The notes beneath the pieces were generated by a model that searched no databases, had not been told where the DNA came from, and saw only the letters and a list, made by a program, of their open reading frames with translations. From Cereibacter sphaeroides (GTDB taxonomy: Bacteria; Pseudomonadota; Alphaproteobacteria; Rhodobacterales; Rhodobacteraceae), in NCBI GenBank assembly GCA_003243455.1, contig QFQS01000001.1, positions 1,996,159-2,060,158 of the forward strand: a stretch of 64,000 nt of DNA, read 5' to 3'. Both the position numbers and the translations under genes were made by a program. Below, piece by piece: positions 25,564-34,677 of the stretch (position 1 is its first letter; every line of letters begins with the position of its first letter).

Positions 25564-26599
25564 CCCCAGTATCGCCTGTAAGGCTCCAGTAGAACGCTTG
25601 GAGTCGGCGCGATGGGCGATAATCCTTGAATACTCGTCCGTAACTCTCAATGAGGATTGAGCTGGCCTGCTCCTTGTCGGTGTAGACCTTCTCGGCAAGA
25701 ATTGAAAAGAAACGAAGGACAACACTTGCCTTCCCTGCATCAGAAGGGATGCGTGCGAACAGGGCGTACCGCTCGTCCGTATAGGTCGTATTGTCGATGA
25801 CAAACGGACAGGCGCCATTTTCGTTCAAGAACTTCAGCTTGCTGCGGATGATCTCGACGTCGCCCACATAATAAAGGACATGCTTGTCGCAAAAATTCCG
25901 TGCGAGTGCGTCGTGATCGTTCGCCCAAAGGATCACCGGTCTGCGACAGACACCGTCGGAAGAGTCGACATCTGACGGGATTGCGGGAGGAGTGTCGTTA
26001 ATTTGCCGCGGCGCAGCAAGCGCTTCAGCGATCTGGGCGCGGTAACGTGGCCATTTGCCGCTATCGAGTATCAGCGACATCCCACGGGTCTCTGTTGTCG
26101 TCTCCGCCACAGCGCCGATCAGAGAAGCACATAGCTCACCGCCGGGAAAGGGATCCTGGTACGCGAAAGTTATGCCGGAAAGGTAGACGGGAACAGAGGT
26201 ATAGTGGTTCTTGACTCTGTCTTTTGTGATTGTGGCCGGATCGCACAGTATGTCGATTTGCTCCGCCTTCGGCTCAGCTTCACCAAGCGCTGCAAAACGG
26301 GTTTTGGCGGTGACCCGCACAACGCGGACGGTAATTCCGGACCTCTCGGCCATCAGTGCTTCGAGCACCACGTCGCAGACCTGCACGACATACCCGTCGT
26401 AACCCTTATCGAAGAGCGGACCCGTCCCTGGTGGATTGAAACGCGGTCCAGCGTTCCGAGCGAACGAAAAGGGTGCGGCATCGGCACGCACACCGATAAC
26501 CAGTTCGATCGGCTCTACCTGCGCTGAAGACAATGAGGCAAATGTCGCGAAAAATGCAAAAGACAACAGGCCTATTGAGGCGAGAACCCGGGGGATCAT
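25553..26599 (-). CDS. Periplasmic solute-binding-protein-like (family 3 type)
   Basis: The 348-aa protein has a Sec signal peptide (cleavage near LSSAQ). A type-II binding-protein pattern follows: IELVIGVRADAAPFSF at the start of the mature protein, then DGYVVQVCDVVLEAL, EQIDILCDPATITKDR and a late YYVGDVEII strand. These resemble amino-acid-type SBP_bac_3 proteins. Inserted loops and several cysteines differ from standard transporters. It overlaps the membrane-protein gene by 4 bases (ATGA), and no ABC permease or ATPase is nearby. It may be a sensor or partner of that membrane protein rather than a transport component (inference). Confidence 0.7.
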   Translation of the reverse strand: MIPRVLASIGLLSFAFFATFASLSSAQVEPIELVIGVRADAAPFSFARNAGPRFNPPGTGPLFDKGYDGYVVQVCDVVLEALMAERSGITVRVVRVTAKTRFAALGEAEPKAEQIDILCDPATITKDRVKNHYTSVPVYLSGITFAYQDPFPGGELCASLIGAVAETTTETRGMSLILDSGKWPRYRAQIAEALAAPRQINDTPPAIPSDVDSSDGVCRRPVILWANDHDALARNFCDKHVLYYVGDVEIIRSKLKFLNENGACPFVIDNTTYTDERYALFARIPSDAGKASVVLRFFSILAEKVYTDKEQASSILIESYGRVFKDYRPSRRLQAFYWSLTGDTGVSE

Positions 26600-28281
26600 G
26601 ACGGGATCCCCAACTCGGCATCATCGCTGTCTGCAATCTCGGACCTCTCTATGGCAAGCGTAAAAGCACCGAGGAAGATGGACGACAACAGAAAGTAGTC
26701 CAATACGGGGGCCATTACGTCCTCCTTGGTGAACCCGTATGCGACAGAGAGAACTGCGAGTGCGCTCAGAAAAATCAAAAGGACAAAGGCCAGACTTATA
26801 GTAAGGGATTTGAGCCAGGTAAGGCGCAGATGCATGTCGGAGACAACAATTACGCACAGACTGGTCAGGAAGCTAACGATCACTGCGACGATTAGGAACG
26901 GGATATTGAAAGCGATGAGCCGGGCAAAGTTGAAGTCGAATGGTGGAAGAAGCAGGGCCATGTTGCCATATACACGCTCGAGAAATATCACCCCAGCGAA
27001 GGCGAGCGTACCGAGGATGGCTGGCGCGATGGCGGCTTGGACCAGACGCGGGATCGGCGCCTGGTTGAAATTCCATTCCTCCCAATTTCGCGCCTCTACC
27101 ATATTGCGCCGCCTGATTGTCGCTGTCAGCGCAGCAGCAGAAAGGATTGCGACCCCCTCAAGATATGTTGGAAGCGATCGATTGGCGACAAAGGACAGGT
27201 GTCGCGGATCGCAGCCCATGAGATTGTCGCAACTCTGGTCTGCAGCAACCTTCAAACTGGCGTAGCCTATGAAGAACGCGCCGAAGGCACCGAGGAACAG
27301 CGTCGTGAAGATGGCGAGATAAGCCGAACTCACGGCATGATCAGGGCCGTCTGACTTGATCCGTTTGATGATATCCTTCGTTGGCGCGTTCGCACTCTCA
27401 AACTTCGAGTCCGAATCCTTGAGATAAAGAACTGCGAACATGGCCTGCAGGTTGTTCTTGGCACGCTCGGTTGAAGCGGAAAGCCTGTGGAACGCATCCT
27501 CTTCGCCGGTCAAGGCAGAGATCTCATTTGAGAGGGCGATCATTTCCTCGCGCTCTCGCTCGATCAGTTTTCCGAGCAGATGGACCTTGTTGAGTTGGAA
27601 TGTCGCGGAGAACTGATCCCCGACGACCGCGGGTTCAAGCAGGTCGATGGCGATGAGATGCTGGCGGATATTCCCGATCACATTCTCGTCAGAGATAGCA
27701 AGCCCTGCTGGCGCCAGTTTATCGAGGTCATTCAGTTTTGCGTTGAACTTGCGAACGCGCAAAGTAGGTTGCCCTTTCGCAATCTCGGCATAGGGCGCTC
27801 GACTTAGGCGGCCCGTGACCCGGTAAATGTTGTCGGGAATACCGGCCTGGCGGTGCGCAAACGCGCGCAAGCTGCGCTCATATTTGGAGAGAGCCCCAAC
27901 CGAGATCAGTGAGATCAGCGCACTGGCGATGTAGATCGGTCGACCGTAGCCCTCTCGATCAAGGAAGAAGGCAGCAGTCTCACCCGGGACCGCACCCTGC
28001 GGGCCGGACTCCTGGCTGGTCAAGCCGTCAGAATTTATGCTCTCGACGATGTCCCAGACCTGCAAACCCACAATGTAAAGGATCAGAAAGATAACAATAT
28101 AAATCCACCGCCCATAGCGATAGACGCTATCAGAAGTCAGATCCTTGATCTCAACCTCATTGAGGATCGGATATCGATGATTCTGATCGACCTTCAGCGG
28201 AGTTTCGAACTGGCTGAAGGCCTGCTGCCAGATCATGATGACGCCAGCGGCGACAACAACAAGATAACTCCAATCTGACAT
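26596..28281 (-). CDS. Polytopic membrane protein, unknown family
   Basis: The 561-aa protein has two N-terminal hydrophobic segments (about residues 5-22 and 60-80), a third near 110-130, and a cytoplasmic-looking charged region (about 150-310) with a coiled-coil-like stretch rich in Glu/Arg. About six more membrane segments follow up to residue 545. No family was recognised. ATG 28281 gives the best Shine-Dalgarno spacing (GAGAAG, 7 bases); ATG 28287 and a TTG at 28296 are alternatives. It is translationally coupled to the binding-protein gene downstream. The surrounding DNA is AT-richer than the window average. Confidence 0.65.
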   Translation of the reverse strand: MSDWSYLVVVAAGVIMIWQQAFSQFETPLKVDQNHRYPILNEVEIKDLTSDSVYRYGRWIYIVIFLILYIVGLQVWDIVESINSDGLTSQESGPQGAVPGETAAFFLDREGYGRPIYIASALISLISVGALSKYERSLRAFAHRQAGIPDNIYRVTGRLSRAPYAEIAKGQPTLRVRKFNAKLNDLDKLAPAGLAISDENVIGNIRQHLIAIDLLEPAVVGDQFSATFQLNKVHLLGKLIEREREEMIALSNEISALTGEEDAFHRLSASTERAKNNLQAMFAVLYLKDSDSKFESANAPTKDIIKRIKSDGPDHAVSSAYLAIFTTLFLGAFGAFFIGYASLKVAADQSCDNLMGCDPRHLSFVANRSLPTYLEGVAILSAAALTATIRRRNMVEARNWEEWNFNQAPIPRLVQAAIAPAILGTLAFAGVIFLERVYGNMALLLPPFDFNFARLIAFNIPFLIVAVIVSFLTSLCVIVVSDMHLRLTWLKSLTISLAFVLLIFLSALAVLSVAYGFTKEDVMAPVLDYFLLSSIFLGAFTLAIERSEIADSDDAELGIPS

Positions 28282-28771
28282 CGACATTCTTCTCAAATGA
28301 ATGAATTTGAGCGACGCAATTTCGTATCATCAAGGCGGTCGTCGGCTATTGGCAACGATTCAACTGAGGATCACAGGCGCCAGCAACAACGATCACCTCC
28401 CGACCCTGAGAGATCGATCGGTCAACAATGACAAATGTCGCTGGAGCTGTGATGGCAAAGATAAAAATATAAAAGCAAGTCATTTTAATCATGGCGTGCC
28501 TCCTTATATTATAAATATTATAGCCTATTCGTGGGCGATTCGCAACTTTTGCGTGTAATTGGCTGTGTATGCCTTTTGGATGGCGTAAGCGTATTTCCTT
28601 TGATCTCCAGTAAGATTTTCGAGAAATCTCTATAGTATGGGCTCTCTAGCAACTGGCCCTATGAAACCATGGAAAGTGGCCAATTTCTTCTTGGCAGCTT
28701 CCGTCAACTTCAAATACTTGATCCGCGGTTGCGGCATCTGGCAGGCCTCGTTTGGCGGGCCTTATCGTGCA
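28282..28771. other. AT-rich gap between the membrane-protein and patatin genes
   Basis: No convincing gene was found in these 490 bases. A 35-codon minus-strand frame (28630-28737, starting MPQPRIKYLKLTEAAKK) looks protein-like, but it has no good RBS and may be a remnant. The part at 28490-28560 is strongly AT-rich, and the leader/promoter of the membrane-protein gene probably lies within 28300-28560. Confidence 0.4.
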
Positions 28772-31582
28772 TCATCTCCAGCTTGCCCAGAGATCGCACA
28801 ATGTGTTCCACGACGTCCAAATTCCAATCAAGATCATGACGGCGCCGGCCAGATACAGAAATCTCCGCACAAATAGAGAAAATGCAAGCTGCCCGCTCAG
28901 CATTCTACCCACTGTGTATAGTCCTGCCCATATGGCAGCAGCGACCGCCAAAATGATGAAACCGACCCGGGCGGGGATGCTGCTGCTCGGGGTTCCGAAG
29001 CCGATAATCATCATAAGAGCCGCCAAGGCGACAATGATTATTCCTGCAAGCATCGCCAGGAAAAGTAAATGCTCGGCCTGTATCCTCTGAAGGCTGCCGG
29101 GAGTGGCGAAGCGGACGATCCTTCCGGTAAATGAGCCCCCCATGCGCAATCTCCCAGAAACGCGATCGCTGAACATCGCCAGCGCACCAGTCGATGGTAG
29201 ATCATCTATCATACGGGCAAGAATACCTGCGCTGCGGCTGGCCCAATGGGTCATTTCGCGAACCGAGGGACCAATAGGCTTGGTTTTCTTATAGTGATCT
29301 TTAAACCGTTGAAGCCCCAAGGGCAGCGGATTTGTCACGCCAAGCGCACCTGCTGCCAAATCTTCCAGCGCCTCATCTCCAACGTTTCGATCCGCCAGTT
29401 TGGCCTTAAGGAGTGCAAGTCGCCGATCACTGCCACACTCCCCTTCGTATTCATCCAGCAGGATCGCTTCCTGCAACCGATTGACAAAGGAGATGCGCAA
29501 GTCTTTGTGAGTATCATCAGGAAGAAGCGCGGTCACGATTCGCTCGGCTCCATCCAGCCTTCCCCATAAGATATCGTGTTCCCGCCAATCTCGACTTAGA
29601 AACCCACCAAATGCACCAAAGGCAACGCCCGCCAATTTGCTCGGACTATCGTTGAGACCGCTATCGGCTGGACTAATTCGAAATACCTGGATCTCGGAAT
29701 GCTCCGCAGCACCTGTCCCCTCTAAAAATGGAAAAGTCATTGCATCATGCCAATGGAATTCGTTGTAGCGGGTCAACAGACCAATCAGCTCGGGCTTAAT
29801 TAGCTTGGCTCGAATGCGCTCACTTCCGGATTTGAATCTCTTCTGCATGATCGCGCCCAATGCAGACATGGCCTTGTCAACCAATGGCCGAACTGGACGG
29901 GTCTTGTAGACTACGCGGGCGGCCTCGTATCGTGCTTCGAAGGAGGTCTTCGCCATAGTCCTTCTGAAATGCTCACCAACAGCGGTCGTCAACTGCCCGA
30001 TCTCCTTGGCAGTTAGCAAGTTTTCTACCATAGTAGTGGCTGGCGCGCCAAGATGCCGAAGGGCCGCAAGCTCTTCTTCGATCATGTGGCGCACTTCGGG
30101 TAACTGATCCGCTAAATCTCCACTCATTTTCTCATCCACTGCAGCTCGCAGATCGACAAGCCGTCGCAGGCGAAAGTCTAAGTCATAACGCGAAAGGAAA
30201 GCGGTCTCGGTTTCCTTTCCCTTCTCATGATAAGGGCTGAAATGTGCTTCGCGCCATGCTCGCAATATCTGGCGCATATAGGCGATTTCATCAGATTGAG
30301 CCGGAAACCCGGCAAGATGTGCCGACAATTCGGTAAGTGTGTCGGTCGCCTCATATACCCGAAGATGGTGATACAGTGGATAGGTCCTGCCATAGCCTCG
30401 GCTGACTAAATCCGCCAGGTCGCAATCGTCTACGTCGTCTTTCTTTGGCGGTCGATCGCGATCCAAATTTCTTTTTTTTAACTCTTCTTTGTCTGCGTTC
30501 CATCTTTTGTGGAGCGCCCCCAGCCGATCCAGTCTGGCGTTCATCCTGTTTATCGCGTGCAAGTCATCTCTAATGACCTCGCGACGCGGCAAGGTCGTGG
30601 CGCCCAGCTTGGCATTCTGTATGAAATCGAAGGAACGCGGCACATAGTCTTTCTGGGGGTCGGCAGGCGCTTCTGGGAAAGGGTCGACAAACAAGAGCTT
30701 TCGTTCGCCCGGTAAAGAGGTAGGTCTAACCGATAGCAAGTCTATCGCGTGGCTGAATGGCCGGTTGTCGAGATAGCCACCATCGGCATATTGCCGGTCC
30801 TCGAACTCCAGGTTTCGTGGAAAAAATCTGGCATAGCGGTCGCGCCCGCCTTTTTCTCTGGTGGGCAGATCGTCAAAGCGCATAGGTGGAAAAGCTACTG
30901 GAAAAGACGACGTACAGCGGGCGGCAAATGCAAGCATGGCGTCGTCGTCTGGTGTAAAGTCGGTTTCTTCCGGCGCGGCCTCGTCATATGCGAAGTGAAA
31001 CACTGTCTTATGCACCCGTTCATCCAGAGTCGTACCGGTCAACAGTATCGGGACCACGCGCCCTTCAAGATCGGTAGCAGTTACGAAAAGGTCCATTACC
31101 GGGGTCAAAGCCGTTGCATTCTTCTCTTTCTGCATCGCGCGGATTGTATCCAATAGCACGTCGTACATATGCCCACCGTCCAAGAGAGATTCCGCCCGGC
31201 GACCCATCAAGTGCCTAGGGTTGCGGTCGTTCAGCAGAAATCCGATATTGGCATCTTCCGTCCAGGCCTTGCGCAGGACATCCAGATTTCTACACCCGTT
31301 TACAAGAGCCTTGGCCAGCGCCACACCGTTAATACCGCCCGCAGAGGTGCCCGAAATTATATCAATCAGGAAGCGAGTTCGCTGCCCCTGATTATCCGGC
31401 ATCGTAAGCGATAGTTCGCAATATATTTTTTCGACTGAATCGAGAGTGTCCGACGCCAAACCTGAACTGCCACGAACCATACGAAGCAGTTCCTGACTTA
31501 TGCCGTTCATGTATATGGCAAGCGATACACCGCCATAAAGAACAACAGCAAGGCGCACTTCGCGGTTCGGTTGCTCACTCAT
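28772..31582 (-). CDS. Patatin-like phospholipase with C-terminal membrane segments
   Basis: The 936-aa protein opens with LAVVLYGGVSLAIYMNG (oxyanion-hole Gly-rich loop). It has the nucleophile elbow SGTSAGGING with Ser80, and the second catalytic residue in DGGYLDNRPF (near residue 270), so the Ser/Asp dyad is intact. Layout and length fit the 'patatin-related protein' group rather than secreted ExoU/CapV forms. About three hydrophobic segments (near 850-930) could tether it to the inner membrane. The expected reaction is hydrolysis of acyl esters of phospholipids. It lies between a muramidase gene and a membrane-protein gene on the same strand. There is no signal peptide. Confidence 0.85.
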   Translation of the reverse strand: MSEQPNREVRLAVVLYGGVSLAIYMNGISQELLRMVRGSSGLASDTLDSVEKIYCELSLTMPDNQGQRTRFLIDIISGTSAGGINGVALAKALVNGCRNLDVLRKAWTEDANIGFLLNDRNPRHLMGRRAESLLDGGHMYDVLLDTIRAMQKEKNATALTPVMDLFVTATDLEGRVVPILLTGTTLDERVHKTVFHFAYDEAAPEETDFTPDDDAMLAFAARCTSSFPVAFPPMRFDDLPTREKGGRDRYARFFPRNLEFEDRQYADGGYLDNRPFSHAIDLLSVRPTSLPGERKLLFVDPFPEAPADPQKDYVPRSFDFIQNAKLGATTLPRREVIRDDLHAINRMNARLDRLGALHKRWNADKEELKKRNLDRDRPPKKDDVDDCDLADLVSRGYGRTYPLYHHLRVYEATDTLTELSAHLAGFPAQSDEIAYMRQILRAWREAHFSPYHEKGKETETAFLSRYDLDFRLRRLVDLRAAVDEKMSGDLADQLPEVRHMIEEELAALRHLGAPATTMVENLLTAKEIGQLTTAVGEHFRRTMAKTSFEARYEAARVVYKTRPVRPLVDKAMSALGAIMQKRFKSGSERIRAKLIKPELIGLLTRYNEFHWHDAMTFPFLEGTGAAEHSEIQVFRISPADSGLNDSPSKLAGVAFGAFGGFLSRDWREHDILWGRLDGAERIVTALLPDDTHKDLRISFVNRLQEAILLDEYEGECGSDRRLALLKAKLADRNVGDEALEDLAAGALGVTNPLPLGLQRFKDHYKKTKPIGPSVREMTHWASRSAGILARMIDDLPSTGALAMFSDRVSGRLRMGGSFTGRIVRFATPGSLQRIQAEHLLFLAMLAGIIIVALAALMMIIGFGTPSSSIPARVGFIILAVAAAIWAGLYTVGRMLSGQLAFSLFVRRFLYLAGAVMILIGIWTSWNTLCDLWASWR

Positions 31583-31675
31583 ACGAATAATCCCCCGGTT
31601 CGGGTGGTCTCCTCCCGAAAGAGTTGGCCGACATCATGTTGCGGGTGTCTTCTGAAGGCCCGCAATGGAGCTTCG

Positions 31676-33364
31676 TTAGGTTTGCACCTCTTGTTTTACC
31701 GCCCAGATCGCTTTGTCGATCTTGCCGAGGAAGCCCCAGCCAGTGAAGGTTGCCAGGATTGTCAGGAGTTCGGTGGAATTGTTGACAAGAAATGTCACCA
31801 AGCTTCCAGTAAGCCCGATGTGGGGAACAATTACCGTGGCCAGCAAACCAACAATTCCGATGACCGATTTCTTTCCGTTCAGCATTCGCCCGATCGTTTG
31901 ACCCAGCGCCGCGTTCACCGGGGTAAGGGGGGGCACGCTGGAAGCAGTTGTATTCGCGCCCGACAATTTCTTCGCGGTCGCTTGCTCGGCAAGTACAGTT
32001 ACGACTCGCTTTGCAATACGTGTGCGCGCAGAGTCGTTACCTTCCTCCTTCAGGATTTCCTTCAACGCAGTGCCTAGCAAGACCTGAGCCTCGCCATCTC
32101 TCGTAACAAGCTTGTCCAGGTCTCCCAGGTCGAGATCCTGTAGGCGATCCTTGATGCGGTCAGTAACGCTCATTCCTGTGCTCGGGCGTGCGCCCGCTCC
32201 CTTCGGCAATGTGTTGACGAATTCGCGTAGGGCGCCCAGCCGATTTAGCCAGCCCTTGCCAAAGGCATCGAAATCCTCATGTTGGCGAAGCTGTGTCTCC
32301 TGAATATCCATGTAGCTATCGGCGAGTACGGATGCGTTTGTCTGCTTAGCGGCCGCAAGTGTGAACCGACCCAGAGAGCCATCCTCATCAAGCGGTTTTC
32401 CGTCCACTCGAAGCTTGAGTTCGTTGAACGCGCGCTGCAGCAACTCGATGCTACGTTTTGGGCCATGCAGCACCGCTCCATTGTAAACGACCATAGCAAT
32501 GCGCTCGGGCAGTTCGCCACATCGGCATGCCGAATAGTAATTCGACCTGAATATTTTATCCGCCTCTTCTCGTGTGAGCGACTTTACATCCTCTACGCTT
32601 ACTTCGTGGTTCCTCCAGGCTGCCAGGGTCGCTTGGGTAATACCCATATTCGTCGCGCCACCATTGTCACGCGGGTTATAGGAAAACTCACCTTCCCAGT
32701 CCTTTATGAACTGATGTAGCCGCTGAAATTTGCTTTCGGTTTCGGCATTTGCAGAAATTCCATTTGTCTCTTCTCTGGATGGGATGGCTGTGGTTTCCAT
32801 ATCGGCAATGTCACTTTGCGATAGCGCGGGCCGCATGATGGCACCAGATGGCTTTGGCGGCGCGCCAGGACCATCCCAGCCGTCAATTATTTCGGCCATA
32901 TACTCAGCCCATGCTTCATCACCACCTTCTGGGTAGCGGCCGACCGCAAGATCGGTCGAGTTTATCCCTATCAACTGTATGTGAGGCGTCTCGATTAACT
33001 TCCCGGCCCTGTTGAAAAGCGGGGTCATTCCGGATGATTTGGCGAGTTCATGCATTCGGGCCCAGAAGGCTCCTCTTTCTCCAGTATCGTCCCAGCTCCA
33101 GTTCCCGTTAATCCTGAGCACGAAGTCTACGGCGAGACCATATTGGTGCATGGATTCCCACGGCATCGCCCAAGTGACTTTCGGCCCGCCTTTTGTTCTT
33201 CCTTGGGCGAAGAGTACTGCTTGGCGCTCTGGCGTCCGAAATGCCTCGAATACCTCGAATGGGGCACCCTCCGCCTGCAGGTCTTTTTGAATTTTCGCGA
33301 CTTTATCCCTTATGGTTGGGTGCAATCGCATAATATCAGCGTCGCGCGCAGTTGTATTGGACAT
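31676..33364 (-). CDS. M15-peptidase / GH108-muramidase fusion with C-terminal TM hairpin
   Basis: The 562-aa protein joins two peptidoglycan-cutting domains. Residues about 10-170 form an M15 (VanY/endolysin-type) peptidase with zinc-ligand motifs HQYGLAVDF and HIQL. Residues about 215-400 form a GH108 N-acetylmuramidase with DWEGEFSYNPRDNGGATNMG, holding the catalytic Glu, and a following peptidoglycan-binding part. A charged linker leads to two hydrophobic segments (about 490-545) resembling a holin-type hairpin. There is no N-terminal signal peptide. Lysin domains of this kind are typical of phages and gene-transfer agents, so a phage-derived origin is likely. It is the first gene of the AT-rich island on this strand. 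Confidence 0.85.
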   Translation of the reverse strand: MSNTTARDADIMRLHPTIRDKVAKIQKDLQAEGAPFEVFEAFRTPERQAVLFAQGRTKGGPKVTWAMPWESMHQYGLAVDFVLRINGNWSWDDTGERGAFWARMHELAKSSGMTPLFNRAGKLIETPHIQLIGINSTDLAVGRYPEGGDEAWAEYMAEIIDGWDGPGAPPKPSGAIMRPALSQSDIADMETTAIPSREETNGISANAETESKFQRLHQFIKDWEGEFSYNPRDNGGATNMGITQATLAAWRNHEVSVEDVKSLTREEADKIFRSNYYSACRCGELPERIAMVVYNGAVLHGPKRSIELLQRAFNELKLRVDGKPLDEDGSLGRFTLAAAKQTNASVLADSYMDIQETQLRQHEDFDAFGKGWLNRLGALREFVNTLPKGAGARPSTGMSVTDRIKDRLQDLDLGDLDKLVTRDGEAQVLLGTALKEILKEEGNDSARTRIAKRVVTVLAEQATAKKLSGANTTASSVPPLTPVNAALGQTIGRMLNGKKSVIGIVGLLATVIVPHIGLTGSLVTFLVNNSTELLTILATFTGWGFLGKIDKAIWAVKQEVQT

Positions 33365-33465
33365 GACCAGATTCCCCGAAGAATCAGCAATACAGAGCTA
33401 CCGGTCCACAATGAATTTTAGCTTTTTGTCACTTTCAATTTACGGACCGATAATTCAATTTTCAC

Positions 33466-33654
33466 TCATATAGGACCACCATTAATTCGACGGCCCCATT
33501 GCCAGGATTCAGCATATTCTACGAAATCTACTTTCGGAAAATATCTTACACTTCCAATCGTCATTGAATCGTCAATTTTGGGTTGCTTTAATGCCCTTTC
33601 AACGTGTCTCGCTGTAGCGTCGCCGATCAAGATAGCATGAAGAATTTGGGCTCT
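33466..33654 (-). pseudogene. Truncated gene remnant upstream of the muramidase gene
   Basis: An open frame without an ATG at its left limit encodes about 62 residues including ATARHVERALKQPKIDD and VRYFPKVDFVEYAES, ending at TGA 33466. It reads like real protein. It could start at TTG 33630 (54 aa) or ATG 33564 (32 aa). The missing 5' end faces the transposase remnant at 33.8 kb, suggesting the gene was cut at the island border. The family is not recognised. The rest of 33365-33820 is AT-rich and shows no further gene. Confidence 0.4.
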
Positions 33655-33825
33655 TCACTCGACACCAGCAGCACAGACTACCGAGATGGTCGCTATTAGA
33701 AACCGATGCTTCTTCAGGCTTTGGCGGGATATCGCGGAAGCTGTTCCTTGGCAGAAATGCCTTGTGATGCCCGCCGTGTGAGGATTCGGGCGTTCGACGC
33801 GCTCTAGTGTCATGGTCCATAAATC

Positions 33826-34011
33826 TGTCACGGATCGGACGGAAACACCCTACGCCCGTAGACGCAGACCCTTTATCGCCAGTGCCACAAGATTGAGAGC
33901 ATGTTCGCCCATCTCTAGGACTGGCGCAGGACCACAACCCGATACGACCGATGCCCGATCCCGTTCCTCTCGGACGACGCGCTGGCCGCCACAATCATTT
34001 ACTGGTTGTGA
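33826..34011 (+). mobile_element. Degraded IS5-type transposase C-terminus
   Basis: Read with one frame change and one stop, this stretch encodes LYRQCHKIESMFAHL, an in-frame TAG, then DWRRTTTRYDRCP and the end LAATIIYWL followed by TGA at 34009-34011. This matches the C-terminal third of IS5-family DDE transposases (HKIExMF-x3-DWRR-x-ATRYDRC ... LAATVIxWL), including the catalytic Glu region. The N-terminal part is gone and no flanking inverted repeats were identified. It marks the junction between the AT-rich island and the aio cluster. Confidence 0.75.
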
Positions 34012-34604
34012 TGCCCGACCCTGGGCTGCATTGGCAAGTCCGCAGAGATCGCGGGTCTTGTGAACTGCTTCCCTAAACCGTCCGGCGATTCAAAGTCCGT
34101 CGTTGGAAAGAGTTTCGACCGTTCGGCCCATCTCAAGACGGATGCAGCCTGACACTCCAGCCGTACAGCAACTCCACCAGAAAACTGTTCAAAGGCCTCG
34201 AGGTTCAGCACATTGACGCCCAGCAGCACCGGAACATTTATCTCAATCGCGGTGGCGATGACGGTCCGGAAACCTCGCCCCATTGCTTCATGCTTGCCGA
34301 ACTTGTTGATGATCAGAAGGTCAGTTTCCGCGCTCAGACGACGCGCCGTTTCTGCAACGGCTGTTTCGAGGGCGTCCGGATCAAGACGGCACCCACGAGC
34401 CAGGCGGCCACGATCCTGAGAGATGCGCAGGTCCGGTCCGTCGGGCAGAATGCGCAGGTCCATATGGCAGCGATGCCCCGCATCGGCCTGCGTCTCTCGT
34501 TGGATCACTCCGCAGAGTGCGACTGATCCTGCTGACAGTTGCGAGGCGGCATCGGCAAGTATCCGGTCCGTGACCCCTGTATCAGGCGAGAGGATGTAGG
34601 CCAT
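33999..34604 (-). CDS. DUF2478-type protein next to arsenite oxidase
   Basis: The 201-aa product begins MAYILSPDTGVTDRILADAA, followed by GVIQRETQ, a central DPDALETAVAET and a LLIINKFGKHEAMGRGF strand-loop. These are features of DUF2478 proteins often found beside molybdenum-enzyme genes. A role in molybdate or cofactor supply for AioA is an inference. ATG 34604 lies 73 bases after aioA. The last residues (GHHNQ) are encoded by the transposase remnant, so the native C-terminus was probably altered when the IS element landed. A frame extension of 43 codons upstream overlaps aioA and is not believed. Confidence 0.6.
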   Translation of the reverse strand: MAYILSPDTGVTDRILADAASQLSAGSVALCGVIQRETQADAGHRCHMDLRILPDGPDLRISQDRGRLARGCRLDPDALETAVAETARRLSAETDLLIINKFGKHEAMGRGFRTVIATAIEINVPVLLGVNVLNLEAFEQFSGGVAVRLECQAASVLRWAERSKLFPTTDFESPDGLGKQFTRPAISADLPMQPRVGHHNQ

Positions 34605-34677
34605 CTGCAAGGCGTTTCCTTCCCAGACAAAGGGGTTGCGCCCGACATAAAGGTCGAGCGCAATTCTGTTGCGAAAA

